64,000 nucleotides of DNA from an uncultured Bacteroides sp. (GTDB lineage: Bacteria > Bacteroidota > Bacteroidia > Bacteroidales > Bacteroidaceae), in assembly GCF_905207245.1 (NCBI RefSeq), contig NZ_CAJLKP010000013.1, positions 41,511 to 105,510 of the forward strand. The letters run 5' to 3'. Below the pieces are notes generated by a model. It made no database searches and had not been told where the DNA came from. It saw only the letters and a list, made by a program, of their open reading frames with translations. Positions 1-9,087 of the stretch are shown here, in pieces. How positions within the stretch are numbered: the first letter of the stretch is position 1; each line of letters begins with the position of its first letter. The position numbers were made by a program, and so were the translations under genes.

Positions 1-274
1 CTTTACCTTCATTCAACCGGCGCAACAACTTCATCAGTTTCCCGAAGTCTCCGTAGTGATACTTTATCAACGTCAGGACTTCTTCCCGGTCCGGAACTTG
101 CGGGTCGTTCGTTATCCATTGATAAACTCTCCCCCACGTTTCGGGTTGCACCATCCGGTCTTCTACTTTGCAAGTATCAGCATTCGCCGCGTATCTTTCA
201 GCGCGCGCCTCTTCTTTTCCTAATATCAAAAAAAAGAGTATTAAGAGTATATATGAACCGACGCGAACCCTCAT
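1..274 (-). CDS. Exported protein, N-terminal part, cut by window edge
   Basis: An open frame of 91 codons runs on the minus strand from an ATG at 274 to the window edge, so only the N-terminus is seen. Residues 1-26 look like a signal peptide: basic start, a run of Leu/Ile/Phe at about 8-18, then small residues. After that comes a soluble, charged segment with a W-R-V-Y-x-W pattern and a basic stretch (KLMKLLRRLNEG) at the edge. A TACTTTTG -7-like box lies 20 bp upstream. I do not recognise the family securely. A weak resemblance to Bacteroidales proteins with DUF3868/OmpA-like architecture is possible, but the visible part is too short to decide. Confidence 0.6.
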   Translation of the reverse strand, partial: MRVRVGSYILLILFFLILGKEEARAERYAANADTCKVEDRMVQPETWGRVYQWITNDPQVPDREEVLTLIKYHYGDFGKLMKLLRRLNEGK

Positions 275-294
275 AACTTTGCTTTGTATAGAGG

Positions 295-302
295 CAAAAG
301 TA
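295..302 (-). promoter_or_regulatory. -7 box for the minus-strand exported protein
   Basis: On the minus strand this reads TACTTTTG, matching the Bacteroides -7 consensus TAnnTTTG. No TTTG is seen at the expected distance for a -33 box, so the call rests on one element and its position just ahead of the start at 274. Confidence 0.35.
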
Positions 303-371
303 TATCATATAATTTTAAATAAATACAGATTCTATAACTCTTTTCAGGGGGTGAAAGGTTCTGTGAAACGA

Positions 372-479
372 ATGAAACATATTTGCAACTTTGCGACAAA
401 CATTCTCGTGATTGTAGTTACATATACCTCCCTGAATGCAGGATTTACAGATAATCATGAAGCCCTTGCAACTGAATAA
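372..479 (+). CDS. Possible small secreted peptide, NVEALA-like ending
   Basis: This is a 35-codon ORF starting ATG at 372, preceded by a purine-rich stretch (GGGGGTGAAAGG, about 347-358). The peptide has a short basic start, a hydrophobic core (ILVIVV) and ends in NHEALATE. Bacteroidales have a family of short peptides whose leader ends near an NVEALA motif, and this ending resembles it, but the peptide stops right there and has no downstream core. It could be a decayed copy or chance. It lies alone between a divergent exported protein and a repeat array. Confidence 0.25.
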   Translation: MKHICNFATNILVIVVTYTSLNAGFTDNHEALATE

Positions 480-505
480 TTATACTATTTATTTACTCCA
501 TTGAA

Positions 506-650
506 GTATCAGGTACATACCCGAACCGTATCAGGCCCGTACCAAGACCGTACCAAGTCCGTAAAAAGGGGACCCTATACGGAGCAGATACGGAGATAAC
601 ACGGAGCAGATACGGAGCAAGTACAGAGAAGGCACGGACCTCGCACGGAG
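506..650. repeat. 11-bp-phased word array with mirror-inverted halves
   Basis: In the left half CCGTA starts at 526, 537, 548 and 559, exactly 11 bp apart, and GTATCAGG occurs at 506 and 528. In the right half its complement TACGG/CACGG starts at 578, 589, 600, 611, 622 (degenerate), 633 and 644, again every 11 bp. The two halves are inverted about position 570. The array lies in the 642-bp gap between the small ORF (ends 479) and the sigma factor gene. It is not coding and not CRISPR-like. Its function is unknown. Confidence 0.8.
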
Positions 651-748
651 TTGAGCACATCAGCATACTATCAAAAAGACAACTCGTGTGCGAAAACAGT
701 GAATATCCGTGAAAGAAATCTAAAAGAAACAGTAAACAGAAGCTATGA

Positions 749-780
749 TTTGGAAGGAATATAGTAAACTGTTACATTTG
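749..780 (+). promoter_or_regulatory. Bacteroides promoter for a short RNA
   Basis: TTTG at 749-752 and TACATTTG at 773-780 are separated by 20 bp, a full match to the Bacteroides -33/-7 pair. Transcription would start near 786-788. No gene lies between this promoter and the terminator at 827-851. Confidence 0.6.
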
Positions 781-786
781 TCATGT

Positions 787-851
787 GATTTTTTTCATAG
801 TATTAGATTTAAGGTTAACAAAGGTTGGAGTACAGCGGTACTCCTTTTTTT
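787..851 (+). ncRNA. Predicted short RNA of about 65 nt
   Basis: A good promoter (749-780) is followed about 65 nt later by a strong intrinsic terminator, with no plausible protein between them. The unit would be U-rich at its 5' end (run of T at about 790-795) and end in the hairpin. It could instead be the leader of a terminated, attenuated transcript that reads on toward the sigma factor gene at 1122. The start is estimated from the -7 box. Confidence 0.4.
827..851 (+). terminator. Intrinsic terminator without an obvious upstream gene
   Basis: A perfect 7-bp stem, GGAGTAC and GTACTCC, closes a 4-base AGCG loop and is followed at once by seven T. This is a textbook plus-strand terminator. 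Between it and the sigma gene (852-1121) I see only AT-rich sequence and a -7-like box. Confidence 0.75.
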
Positions 852-1093
852 ATGCCTTATCGCCAGATATACTCCCCCTACTCGCCAAGCCAGACATTCA
901 TTTTGTCTCATATCATCTCTTTTCCTTATGATATTCATAGTGCTACATATTATTTATTTCATTTCTGCATCGCTGCAAATCAGACTATAGGAACCAGTTG
1001 GCAAAATGTGCTGTAGTTAAAAAGCACTACTACTATTCGGATATTCCGGAAATTATTAATAATATTGTAACCCGTTACCGTAAGTACAAGGCA

Positions 1094-1101
1094 TACCTTT
1101 G
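1094..1101 (+). promoter_or_regulatory. -7 box upstream of ECF sigma gene
   Basis: TACCTTTG matches TAnnTTTG, 20 bp before the start codon at 1122. The nearest TTG upstream (1065-1067) is 26 bp away, too far for a normal -33 box. A small inverted repeat GTAAC-CC-GTTAC at 1067-1078 lies in the spacer and could be a regulator site. Confidence 0.4.
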
Positions 1102-1121
1102 AAGCCTAAATCAATAATCAC

Positions 1122-1721
1122 ATGATTGCAAACGATAAAATAAGTGAGTTGTTACAATCACTGACCGAAGGCTCTTTCCCAGCATTCGAGAAGTTATATA
1201 ACCTGTATAGCGGCAAACTGTACAACTTCATGATGCGCATCTCCTCCGGCAATCAGTATATGGCAGAAGAGGTGGTGCAGCAAACATTTATCCGCGTATG
1301 GGAGGTGCGGGAGAAGATAGACCCGGCTGAAAACTTCATCTCCTACCTCTGCACCATAGCCCGCAATATGTCGATGAATATGTATCAGCATCAGACGGTG
1401 GAATACATCTATACCGAATACCTGTTGAAAAGCAGTTCCGAACGCGATTGCCAAACGGAAGAGAACACCGACCTGCGCTTTCTGAACGACTACATCGACT
1501 CATTGGCCGAAGAACTCCCCCCTTCGCGCAAGAGGATTTTCCTGCTCAGCAAACGTCAGGGCTACACCAACAAGGAGATAGCCGCGATGCTGGACATCTC
1601 GGAAAGTACCGTTGCCACCCAACTATCACTTGCCGTGAAGTTCATGCGCGAACAATTCATTAAGCATTACGATAAGCTGATTCTCATCCTATGGGCCTTT
1701 TTTGTTAACGAAATGCAATAA
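1122..1721 (+). CDS. ECF RNA polymerase sigma factor of the phosphodiester locus
   Basis: A 199-residue sigma-70 family protein. Region 2 covers about residues 23-90 (YNFMMRIS, AEEVVQQTFIRVW), and region 4 about 130-185, with a helix-turn-helix around NKEIAAMLDISESTVATQL. The length is normal for an ECF sigma factor. It is followed 65 bp later by a FecR-type anti-sigma gene and then a SusC carrying an STN domain. In Bacteroidales this order marks a cell-surface signalling circuit in which ligand binding at SusC releases the sigma factor to drive its own SusCD operon. The ligand is inferred from the downstream enzymes as a glycerophosphodiester. Confidence 0.93.
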   Translation: MIANDKISELLQSLTEGSFPAFEKLYNLYSGKLYNFMMRISSGNQYMAEEVVQQTFIRVWEVREKIDPAENFISYLCTIARNMSMNMYQHQTVEYIYTEYLLKSSSERDCQTEENTDLRFLNDYIDSLAEELPPSRKRIFLLSKRQGYTNKEIAAMLDISESTVATQLSLAVKFMREQFIKHYDKLILILWAFFVNEMQ

Positions 1722-1786
1722 TAACGGTACAGTTGGACAAGAGAATGAAAGTAACTGTATACACATATAGAAATAAGTAAGAGAAG

Positions 1787-2767
1787 ATGGAAAAAGAATA
1801 TTATAAGAACTTAGCCGAAAAATACTTCGCAGGAGACATCACAGAAGCGGAAATCAGCGAACTGGCAGGATGGATACGCAACAATGCCCAACTGGCAGGA
1901 TGGTGGGAGAAGGAGTTTGAGAAGTCCGCCGCCGACATCAGTCCCGCCTTGCGCGATAAGATGTTTGCCCGGATTAAGACGGAAGTTCTTAAAGAGACCG
2001 TGAAGCGCACTCCGGGCAAAGCATTGGTTCCCGCCTGGGCAAGGTGGGCGGCTATGATTTGCATTCCCATCTGCATCGCCTTCTTCACTTACAATATCCT
2101 GAGTATCTCTAATGCCGATAAAGCCCACTCACCCTTCATTGTGAAAGCCGACAAGGGCGACAAAGCCACTGTAGTTCTGCCCGACGGTACAGACGTCATC
2201 CTGAATTCCGCCTCCCAACTCAGCTATCTGAGCGACTTCGGAACAAACGAACGCCGCGTACAATTGGAAGGAGAAGGTTACTTCAAAGTGGCACACGACA
2301 CTCACCGTACCTTCATCGTGCAGGTGGGCGAACTGGAAGTTAAAGTAATGGGTACGGTGTTCAACGTCTGCGCCTACAGCAACGACCAGGATGTGACCGT
2401 CGTTCTGCTGGAAGGAAAAGTAGGTATCCACACGCCATCCACTTCTACCACCCTAAGCCCCGGAGAAAAGATAAACTATAACAAGTCCACCCGCAAACTG
2501 AGTACCGAAAAAGTTTATCCCGACGATTACGTAAGCTGGACGAAGGGCAACCTGTACTTCCAGAACGAATCTCTGGAGAATATCATGAAAGCCCTTTCAC
2601 GGGTCTACGACGTCACGATACGCATCGACTCACCTCGAATTGCAGAAGAGCGGTTTACCGGAACAATACCCGGTGGTGGTATACAGAATGCTCTGGATAT
2701 TATAATGCTGACCTCCCCGTTCCACTACGAAGTAGAAGATTCGGTCATTATATTAAAGGAGAAGTAG
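1787..2767 (+). CDS. FecR-family anti-sigma factor
   Basis: 326 residues. The cytoplasmic N-terminus (1-80) would bind the sigma factor, one membrane span lies at about 84-106, and the periplasmic FecR domain spans about 118-215 (DGTDVILNSASQLSY, LEGEGYFKVAHD). A C-terminal DUF4974-type domain (about 250-326) would face the STN domain of SusC. It is co-directional with the sigma gene (65 bp) and SusC (96 bp to its chosen start), consistent with one operon. The role, relaying the occupancy of the outer-membrane receptor to the sigma factor, is taken from the family. Confidence 0.92.
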   Translation: MEKEYYKNLAEKYFAGDITEAEISELAGWIRNNAQLAGWWEKEFEKSAADISPALRDKMFARIKTEVLKETVKRTPGKALVPAWARWAAMICIPICIAFFTYNILSISNADKAHSPFIVKADKGDKATVVLPDGTDVILNSASQLSYLSDFGTNERRVQLEGEGYFKVAHDTHRTFIVQVGELEVKVMGTVFNVCAYSNDQDVTVVLLEGKVGIHTPSTSTTLSPGEKINYNKSTRKLSTEKVYPDDYVSWTKGNLYFQNESLENIMKALSRVYDVTIRIDSPRIAEERFTGTIPGGGIQNALDIIMLTSPFHYEVEDSVIILKEK

Positions 2768-2863
2768 CCGTTAGTTTGTTAACGTGAGTTAAAAGAGAGA
2801 AGCCGCTTGGACGGCGGCATAAGGAAGCCTGTATACCTATCAAACCAACTTAATTTATTTGAT

Positions 2864-5800
2864 ATGAAAAACAGGAAACCAAAGAATCTAAGAACTATGC
2901 GGGTGCTTTGCCTCACTATGTTCTTGAGTGTATCACTCAGTCTTTTCTCGCAGATCACCGTCACTGTGGAAAACACGCCGTTGCGTGCCGCACTGAAAAA
3001 GATTGAGCAGGTAAGCGACTACAAGTTCTTCTACAATGAAAAACTGGCAGGTCTCGATCAGCCCGTTTCCTTCAACGTAAGCAATGCCACCATTGAACAG
3101 ACTTTGCAGAAAGTGCTGGTGGGAAAGGAACTTACTTACAGAATGGAGAAAGACAATGTAGTAGTGCTGTTGCAGAAGGAGGCTGTGAATCAGAAGACTA
3201 AGACGATCACCGGAACGATTGTAGACCAGTCGGGCGAACCGGTAATTGGTGCCAGCATTGTAGTAAAAGGAACCAGCAATGGTACCATCACCGATATAGA
3301 CGGTAATTACACCTTGGCAAATGTACCTGAAAACTCCACAATCAACATTTCCTATATAGGCTATCAGCCCTTGACCTATCCCGCATCCAGTAAAGAACTC
3401 ACCAAAGTTACGCTGAAAGAGGATAGTGAAATGCTGGATGAGGTGGTGGTGGTAGGATACGGTACCACCAAGAAAGCAAATCTATCCGGTGCCGTAGACC
3501 AAATATCCTCGAAAGAAATAGAGCACCGCGTCAGTGGCAATGCCGGGCAAGTACTCCAAGGAATGATTCCCAATCTGAATGTTTCCTTCAGCGATGGTTC
3601 CATAAACTCAAAGGCAACCTTTGATGTACGTGGCGTAGGTTCCATAAACGGCGGAAAGCCTTTGGTACTTATCGACGGCGTAGAAGGTGATATGAATTAT
3701 ATCAATCCCAAAGATATCGAATCCATATCTGTACTGAAAGACGCTTCTTCTGCCGCCATCTATGGTGCCCGTGCCGCTTTTGGTGTAGTACTTATCACGA
3801 CCAAGAATCCGAATGCCGGAAAAATACAGGTGAATTATTCCAATCACTTCGGTTGGAGCAATCCCACTATCAATACAGACAATTTTATCACAGACGGTCT
3901 GGAATGGGCTCGCCTGAGCGATAAGTTAAGTCTTTTGGAAAACACAAGTACCTACTTAGGATACACTGAAGAAGACTATGCCTATATGGAAGCCCGCAAG
4001 AAAGACCCTTCACTCCCTTCCGCACTGATAAAAACAGTAGACGGCGTGGAACGCTATGTACATTACGGAAATACGGATTGGTGGGATTATATCTTCCAGA
4101 ATAACCAGCCCTCCATGGAGCATAACCTGAATATTTCCGGTGGTAGCGAGAAAGTTCGTTTCTATCTTTCCGGAAGATTCTATTCAAGAGAAGGTATTTA
4201 CCGAATCAACCCCGATAAACTGAAAAGTTATACTTTACGCAGCAAGATCGATTTCCAGCTGACCTCCTCTATCAAGATAACCAACTCCACCAATATCTAT
4301 TTCAGTGATTACGATTATCCGGCAACCAACAACCGTAATGTAGGTGGAAGCGATAACAGTGAGGATTGGAGAAAATATACCTTCCACGCTTCCCCGGTAT
4401 TCTTACCTCGAAATCCGGATGGTACTATTCTTATCAACGGCGCCTACACTCCCGGCCGTGACATAGCAGACGGCACATTTGCCGACCTGACCTATGGGAA
4501 AAGCAAGGGACTTGACCAGGAGCATGACATTTCAAACACCATTGCTTTGCAGTTTACTCCCATCAAGGATGTAGTATTGAATGCCGACTATAGTTTCCGT
4601 AAAGGAAGTCCCGTTTCCAAACTGTTACTGGTTTCAACTCCACACACCAACCAACCCAATGGTGAGGGAACAAGCCGCTATATGCCTAACAAATCACTCT
4701 ATAAGGAGATGCATTGGCAAACTATGTATCAGGCAGTCAATGCCTTCGGTACATACAGCCACCTCTTTGCAAAGAAACACGATGTAAAGGCAATGATCGG
4801 ATTCAACCAGGAATGGAGACATTGGGAGCGCAGCGTTGCAAGACGCAGTTCACCCGCATCCGAAGAACTGGGTTCTTTCAACCTCGCCACAGGAGAAAAT
4901 GTACAGGTTCAGGGAAATGCTGATGAATGGGCTATCCGTGCCGCTTTTTACCGCCTGAACTACGACTACCTGGGACGCTATCTATTAGAGTTCAACGGAC
5001 GCTTCGACCTTTCCTCCAAGTTCCCCCATAACAAACGCCTGGGTATTTTCCCCTCCGGTTCTTTTGCCTGGCGCATAAGTGAAGAACCATTCTTCCAATC
5101 ATTGAAATCCGTTATGGATAACTTGAAATTCCGCGTTTCCTATGGGACACTGGGCAATCAAAACGTAGGTCCATACGACTATATAGCCAAAATGAAAGTC
5201 ACGCAAGGGGATTACCTGATGGACAGTTCATACATGAGTTACCTGACTACTCCTGATGCCATCTCCTCAAACTTCACTTGGGAAAAATCTCAGACCATTG
5301 ACTTTGGAGTCGATTTCTCTTTGTTTAACGGACGGTTCTCCACTTCTTTCGACTGGTATCAACGCGACACAAAAGATATGTTGACCCAAGGTAAGAAACT
5401 TCCATCTGTTTTCGGAACTTCCGAACCACAAGAGAATGCCGCTAATCTGCGTACAAGAGGTTTCGAGCTGTCAGTGAAATGGCAGGATAAATTCTTGCTG
5501 GCACACCAGCCGTTCGAATATAAAGTAGGATTCACATTAGCCGATAACGTAACAGAAATTACCAAATTCGACAACCCCGACGGACAGATAGACCAGTTTT
5601 ATGTAGGTAAACGCTTGGGTGAAATATGGGGATATACGGTTGAAGGGTTCTTCCAGGATGACATGGAATATCTGAAACATGCAGACCAAACGAAAGTAAA
5701 CCGAAGAATCCAACGTAACTACCTCATTAACCATCCGATAGCAGGAGACATCAAATTCAAAGACTTGGATGGCAATGGAGAAATATCTCCGGGTGACCAG

Positions 5801-6373
5801 ACTTTGGCAAATCCGGGTGACCTACGCATCATCGGTAATACATCGCCCAGATACACTTGCTCCCTGAACCTGGGATTCAATTATTACGGCTTCGACTTTT
5901 CAACATTCTTTCAGGGAGTCCTGAAACGTAACTGGTGGCCGGGCAAGGATAACAGTTTCTTCTGGGGACCGTTTACACGCCAGTACGAGAATTTCTACCC
6001 TAAAAGTATTGAGCAAAACTCATGGACCCCGGAAAACCCGAATGCATACTTCCCACGTCTGGCTGTATATGCGGCCAACGAAGGTGGAAATTATGAAGGC
6101 GCCCAGTTGAGAGTCTATTCTGATAAATACTTGCAGAATGCTGCTTATGTCCGCCTGAAAGATATCACTTTAGGCTATACTCTGCCTAAGGCACTCTGTA
6201 GTAAGATTGGATTCTCCAGCATCCGGGTTTATGTTTCAGGAACCAACCTCCTGACGTTCTCTCCTTTGTACAAACATAACGAGGACCGCACCGTAGACCC
6301 GGAACAATTGGGAGACGGTAATTCTTACCCGTTCAGCAAGACATTTGCTTTTGGTTTTGATTTTAAATTTTAA
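2864..6373 (+). CDS. SusC-like TonB-dependent receptor with STN domain
   Basis: 1169 residues from the ATG at 2864. An upstream in-frame start at 2807 would add 19 residues ahead of a clear signal peptide, so the later start is preferred. Order: signal peptide 1-30, STN domain about 31-104, carboxypeptidase-D-like domain 114-185, TonB-box-like EVVVVGYG at 193-200, then plug and a 22-strand barrel ending in FGFDFKF. SusC moves ligand across the outer membrane using TonB energy. The STN domain signals to the FecR protein encoded just upstream. SusD follows after 15 bp. The cargo is inferred to be glycerophosphodiesters or a polymer of them, because the downstream genes encode phosphodiesterases rather than glycosidases. 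Confidence 0.95.
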   Translation: MKNRKPKNLRTMRVLCLTMFLSVSLSLFSQITVTVENTPLRAALKKIEQVSDYKFFYNEKLAGLDQPVSFNVSNATIEQTLQKVLVGKELTYRMEKDNVVVLLQKEAVNQKTKTITGTIVDQSGEPVIGASIVVKGTSNGTITDIDGNYTLANVPENSTINISYIGYQPLTYPASSKELTKVTLKEDSEMLDEVVVVGYGTTKKANLSGAVDQISSKEIEHRVSGNAGQVLQGMIPNLNVSFSDGSINSKATFDVRGVGSINGGKPLVLIDGVEGDMNYINPKDIESISVLKDASSAAIYGARAAFGVVLITTKNPNAGKIQVNYSNHFGWSNPTINTDNFITDGLEWARLSDKLSLLENTSTYLGYTEEDYAYMEARKKDPSLPSALIKTVDGVERYVHYGNTDWWDYIFQNNQPSMEHNLNISGGSEKVRFYLSGRFYSREGIYRINPDKLKSYTLRSKIDFQLTSSIKITNSTNIYFSDYDYPATNNRNVGGSDNSEDWRKYTFHASPVFLPRNPDGTILINGAYTPGRDIADGTFADLTYGKSKGLDQEHDISNTIALQFTPIKDVVLNADYSFRKGSPVSKLLLVSTPHTNQPNGEGTSRYMPNKSLYKEMHWQTMYQAVNAFGTYSHLFAKKHDVKAMIGFNQEWRHWERSVARRSSPASEELGSFNLATGENVQVQGNADEWAIRAAFYRLNYDYLGRYLLEFNGRFDLSSKFPHNKRLGIFPSGSFAWRISEEPFFQSLKSVMDNLKFRVSYGTLGNQNVGPYDYIAKMKVTQGDYLMDSSYMSYLTTPDAISSNFTWEKSQTIDFGVDFSLFNGRFSTSFDWYQRDTKDMLTQGKKLPSVFGTSEPQENAANLRTRGFELSVKWQDKFLLAHQPFEYKVGFTLADNVTEITKFDNPDGQIDQFYVGKRLGEIWGYTVEGFFQDDMEYLKHADQTKVNRRIQRNYLINHPIAGDIKFKDLDGNGEISPGDQTLANPGDLRIIGNTSPRYTCSLNLGFNYYGFDFSTFFQGVLKRNWWPGKDNSFFWGPFTRQYENFYPKSIEQNSWTPENPNAYFPRLAVYAANEGGNYEGAQLRVYSDKYLQNAAYVRLKDITLGYTLPKALCSKIGFSSIRVYVSGTNLLTFSPLYKHNEDRTVDPEQLGDGNSYPFSKTFAFGFDFKF

Positions 6374-6388
6374 AGAAGAAGTATAGCT

Positions 6389-8155
6389 ATGAATAAATTC
6401 AATATAATAAAAGTTTGTACTGTTTGTATGATAGGCATAGGCATGGCCTCATGCAACGACTCATTCATGGACAGATTCCCAATCGCGGAAATATCGCCGG
6501 AGAACTCATTCAAGTCTGCACAAGACCTCGAATTGTATACCAATGGGTTTTATGAGAATCTTCCGAAAATCAATGATATTGTCCGAGGAGATAATACATC
6601 AGATAATATACTTTACAGCAATGTACCTATGGAACAACGAAGTGCGGAAAGAGATATTCCATCCGAAGCCGGTAGTAGTGGCTGGAGTTGGGGAGCTCTC
6701 CGGAAAATCAATATTTTCTTTGATAACTACACACGCTGTGAAGACAAAGTTGCCGCACTGAAGTATGAAGGTGTTGCCCGTTTCTTCAGAGCCTGGTTCT
6801 ACTTCGACAAGGTGAAACGCTTTGGTGGTGTGCCCTGGTATGAAACAGAAATAAAAACAGACGATGAAGACTTGCTATATAAGCCCAGAGATTCACGTGA
6901 ATTCATTATGAACAAAACAATTGAAGATCTGGAAATAGCAGTGGAACGTCTGGGTACTACCAGAAAACCGGACCAGATATCCAAATGGACTGCATTGGCT
7001 TTCTTGTCCCGCGTATGTCTCTACGAAGGTACTTATCGTAAATATCACACAGAACTAAATCTTCCCGATGCCGACAAACTACTGGAGAAAGCATATAAAG
7101 CAGCGGAAAGAGTAATGAATGAATCGGGCTATAGTTTATATACTACAGGAAATTCCGATGTCGATTACAGGGACTTGTTTGCTTCCGATGAGCTGAAAGA
7201 GGCAGAAGTTATTTTGGGAAGACGTTACTCGTTGGTATTGAACAAGATGCATAATACAAACTATTATTTTCTATCAAAAACCCAACAAGACGTAGGGCTG
7301 ACCAAAGACTTTGTGAATACCTATCTGTTGGCCAACGGAACACCGTTCACCGCTCAAACAGATTATGCTACCATGCAGTTCAAGGATGAAATGAAGAACC
7401 GGGACAAACGTCTGGCACAGACAATCCGTTCAGTGGGATATACCCGGATTGACAGCGACAAACCATTACTTCCCGACTTAGAAGCCTCCATGACGGGATA
7501 CCAGATTGCTAAATTCATATCCAAAGAGGCACAGGATGGAGATGGTGCATCCTATCAGGATGTAGCTATCATTCGCTATGCGGAAGTTCTTCTGAATTAT
7601 GCCGAAGCCAAGGCTGAACTGGGAGTAATCACACAGGATGACATTGATAAGTCTATAAGGCTGATTCGCGTAAGAGCCGGAATGCCAAATCTGAATCTTG
7701 CTACATCCAATTCCAACCCGGACGGGATACTTGCAAGCGAATACACCAACGTAACCGGAAGTAATAAAGGCGTCATTCTGGAAATCAGACGCGAACGCCG
7801 CATAGAGTTAGCTCTCGAAGGATTCCGCTATGATGACTTGATGCGCTGGAAAATGGGTAAACTACTTGAACCTCATTTCACAGGTATGTATTTCCCCTCA
7901 CTGGGTGAATTTGATTTGGACGGAGATGGCACAGCCGATCTTCTGCTTTACGACGATAAAGCACCCGAAAGTAAAGCGAAACAAAAAATCAAAGTGGGAG
8001 GTGTCCTTCAACTGACAGAAGGGAAACGAGGCTATCTGGTTGGTTTCCTGAATATAACGAAGAAGTTTGATGAAACACGCGATTACCTGTACCCAATACC
8101 TTCAGGCGATATTATGCTGAACAAGAAACTGGAACAAAATCCGAACTGGAAATAA
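6389..8155 (+). CDS. SusD/RagB-like surface lipoprotein
   Basis: 588 residues with a lipoprotein signal (MASC, Cys22). The SusD fold is suggested by the N-terminal pattern (DRFPIAEISPENSFKSAQDLELY), the helical region around RFFRAWFYFDKVKRFGGVPW, and the typical C-terminus with RRERRIELALEGFRYDDLMRW and YPIPSGDIMLNKKLEQNPNW. It would form the lid of the SusC transporter and capture ligand outside the cell. It begins 15 bp after susC and precedes the first phosphodiesterase by 17 bp, so it is almost certainly in the same transcript. Confidence 0.94.
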   Translation: MNKFNIIKVCTVCMIGIGMASCNDSFMDRFPIAEISPENSFKSAQDLELYTNGFYENLPKINDIVRGDNTSDNILYSNVPMEQRSAERDIPSEAGSSGWSWGALRKINIFFDNYTRCEDKVAALKYEGVARFFRAWFYFDKVKRFGGVPWYETEIKTDDEDLLYKPRDSREFIMNKTIEDLEIAVERLGTTRKPDQISKWTALAFLSRVCLYEGTYRKYHTELNLPDADKLLEKAYKAAERVMNESGYSLYTTGNSDVDYRDLFASDELKEAEVILGRRYSLVLNKMHNTNYYFLSKTQQDVGLTKDFVNTYLLANGTPFTAQTDYATMQFKDEMKNRDKRLAQTIRSVGYTRIDSDKPLLPDLEASMTGYQIAKFISKEAQDGDGASYQDVAIIRYAEVLLNYAEAKAELGVITQDDIDKSIRLIRVRAGMPNLNLATSNSNPDGILASEYTNVTGSNKGVILEIRRERRIELALEGFRYDDLMRWKMGKLLEPHFTGMYFPSLGEFDLDGDGTADLLLYDDKAPESKAKQKIKVGGVLQLTEGKRGYLVGFLNITKKFDETRDYLYPIPSGDIMLNKKLEQNPNWK

Positions 8156-8172
8156 TAAAAACAGAGTGAATC

Positions 8173-9075
8173 ATGAAAATAGATAAAATATACATAACCG
8201 GATTTTTCCTTTCCCTGTTTCTTTTTGTTGCCTGCGGGAGCGATAACGAACCATCTATTCCGGAAGAGCCCGACCCTTCGGAAGTATACTATCCGGAAGT
8301 TACCGAAAGTGAGCGGGTTTCTATTCCCGTTTCATTACAGAAGAGAGAGCATGTGCAGATATGCGCCCATCGAGGATATTGGAAAGATGCACCGGAGAAT
8401 TCCATCAAAGCAGTAACCCTGGCTATCGAAAATAAAATTGATATGATAGAGCTGGATGTAAGAATGTCAAAGGATGGAAAGCTGGTATTGATGCACGATG
8501 CCACTATCGAACGTACGACAAATGGCACCGGAAAAGTATCGGAATTGAGTTACAAGGAATTAAGTTCGTACAATCTGTATCATGAGGGAGAGTTGACGGA
8601 GGAAAGAGTACCGCTCTTCAAAGATATCCTGTCAACAGCCAGAGGGAAGATCTACATTGATATAGATGTGAAGATTTCCGATTATAAGGCAGTATACGAC
8701 TTGGTAAAGCAATATGGTATGCTTTCCCAGGTACTGTTTACAGTCTATGATGTGGCGGCAGCCAAGAAGGTGGTGAATCTGGATGAAAACGCCATCCTCT
8801 TACCAGTCATCTACGAAATGCAGGATCTGGAAAATTATCTGGCAATTCGCAAACCTCTTCCCGTTGCCCAGTTCAATAGCGCTGCTTTCACAGACGACAT
8901 TCTGGCCAAAGCATCCGAAAACGGTGTTTTCCTATTCAAAAACATTTATATAAACACCAATATTACTCCGACTTCGGATAACTACAAACAAGTGAAAGCA
9001 TTTCTGATAAAAGAAGGAAGTATCATACAGACAGATTATCCCGTTGAACTGAAAGAGTATTTAAAAAACAATTAA
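8173..9075 (+). CDS. Glycerophosphodiester phosphodiesterase, lipoprotein
   Basis: 300 residues with a lipoprotein signal (LFVAC, Cys21) and an acidic, proline-rich linker, so it is probably anchored to a membrane and possibly surface exposed. The catalytic GDPD set is present: His66-Arg67 (CAHRGYW), Glu75-Asn76, Glu93 and Asp95 (IELDV), His108-Asp109 (LMHD). The C-terminus has the usual QTDYP. Family enzymes cleave glycerophosphodiesters to glycerol 3-phosphate and an alcohol with a divalent metal. Placement directly after SusD suggests that it acts on the captured substrate. A second, diverged GDPD follows at 10570. Confidence 0.9.
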   Translation: MKIDKIYITGFFLSLFLFVACGSDNEPSIPEEPDPSEVYYPEVTESERVSIPVSLQKREHVQICAHRGYWKDAPENSIKAVTLAIENKIDMIELDVRMSKDGKLVLMHDATIERTTNGTGKVSELSYKELSSYNLYHEGELTEERVPLFKDILSTARGKIYIDIDVKISDYKAVYDLVKQYGMLSQVLFTVYDVAAAKKVVNLDENAILLPVIYEMQDLENYLAIRKPLPVAQFNSAAFTDDILAKASENGVFLFKNIYINTNITPTSDNYKQVKAFLIKEGSIIQTDYPVELKEYLKNN

Positions 9076-9087
9076 AAAGATACATCA

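Noticed and set aside
745..1016. Two overlapping plus-strand ORFs (81 and 63 codons)
   Set aside because: They run through the promoter and terminator of the predicted short RNA and have no start context or recognisable sequence.
2807..2863. Upstream start for the first SusC gene
   Set aside because: It would put 19 charged or polar residues before the signal peptide. The ATG at 2864 fits better.
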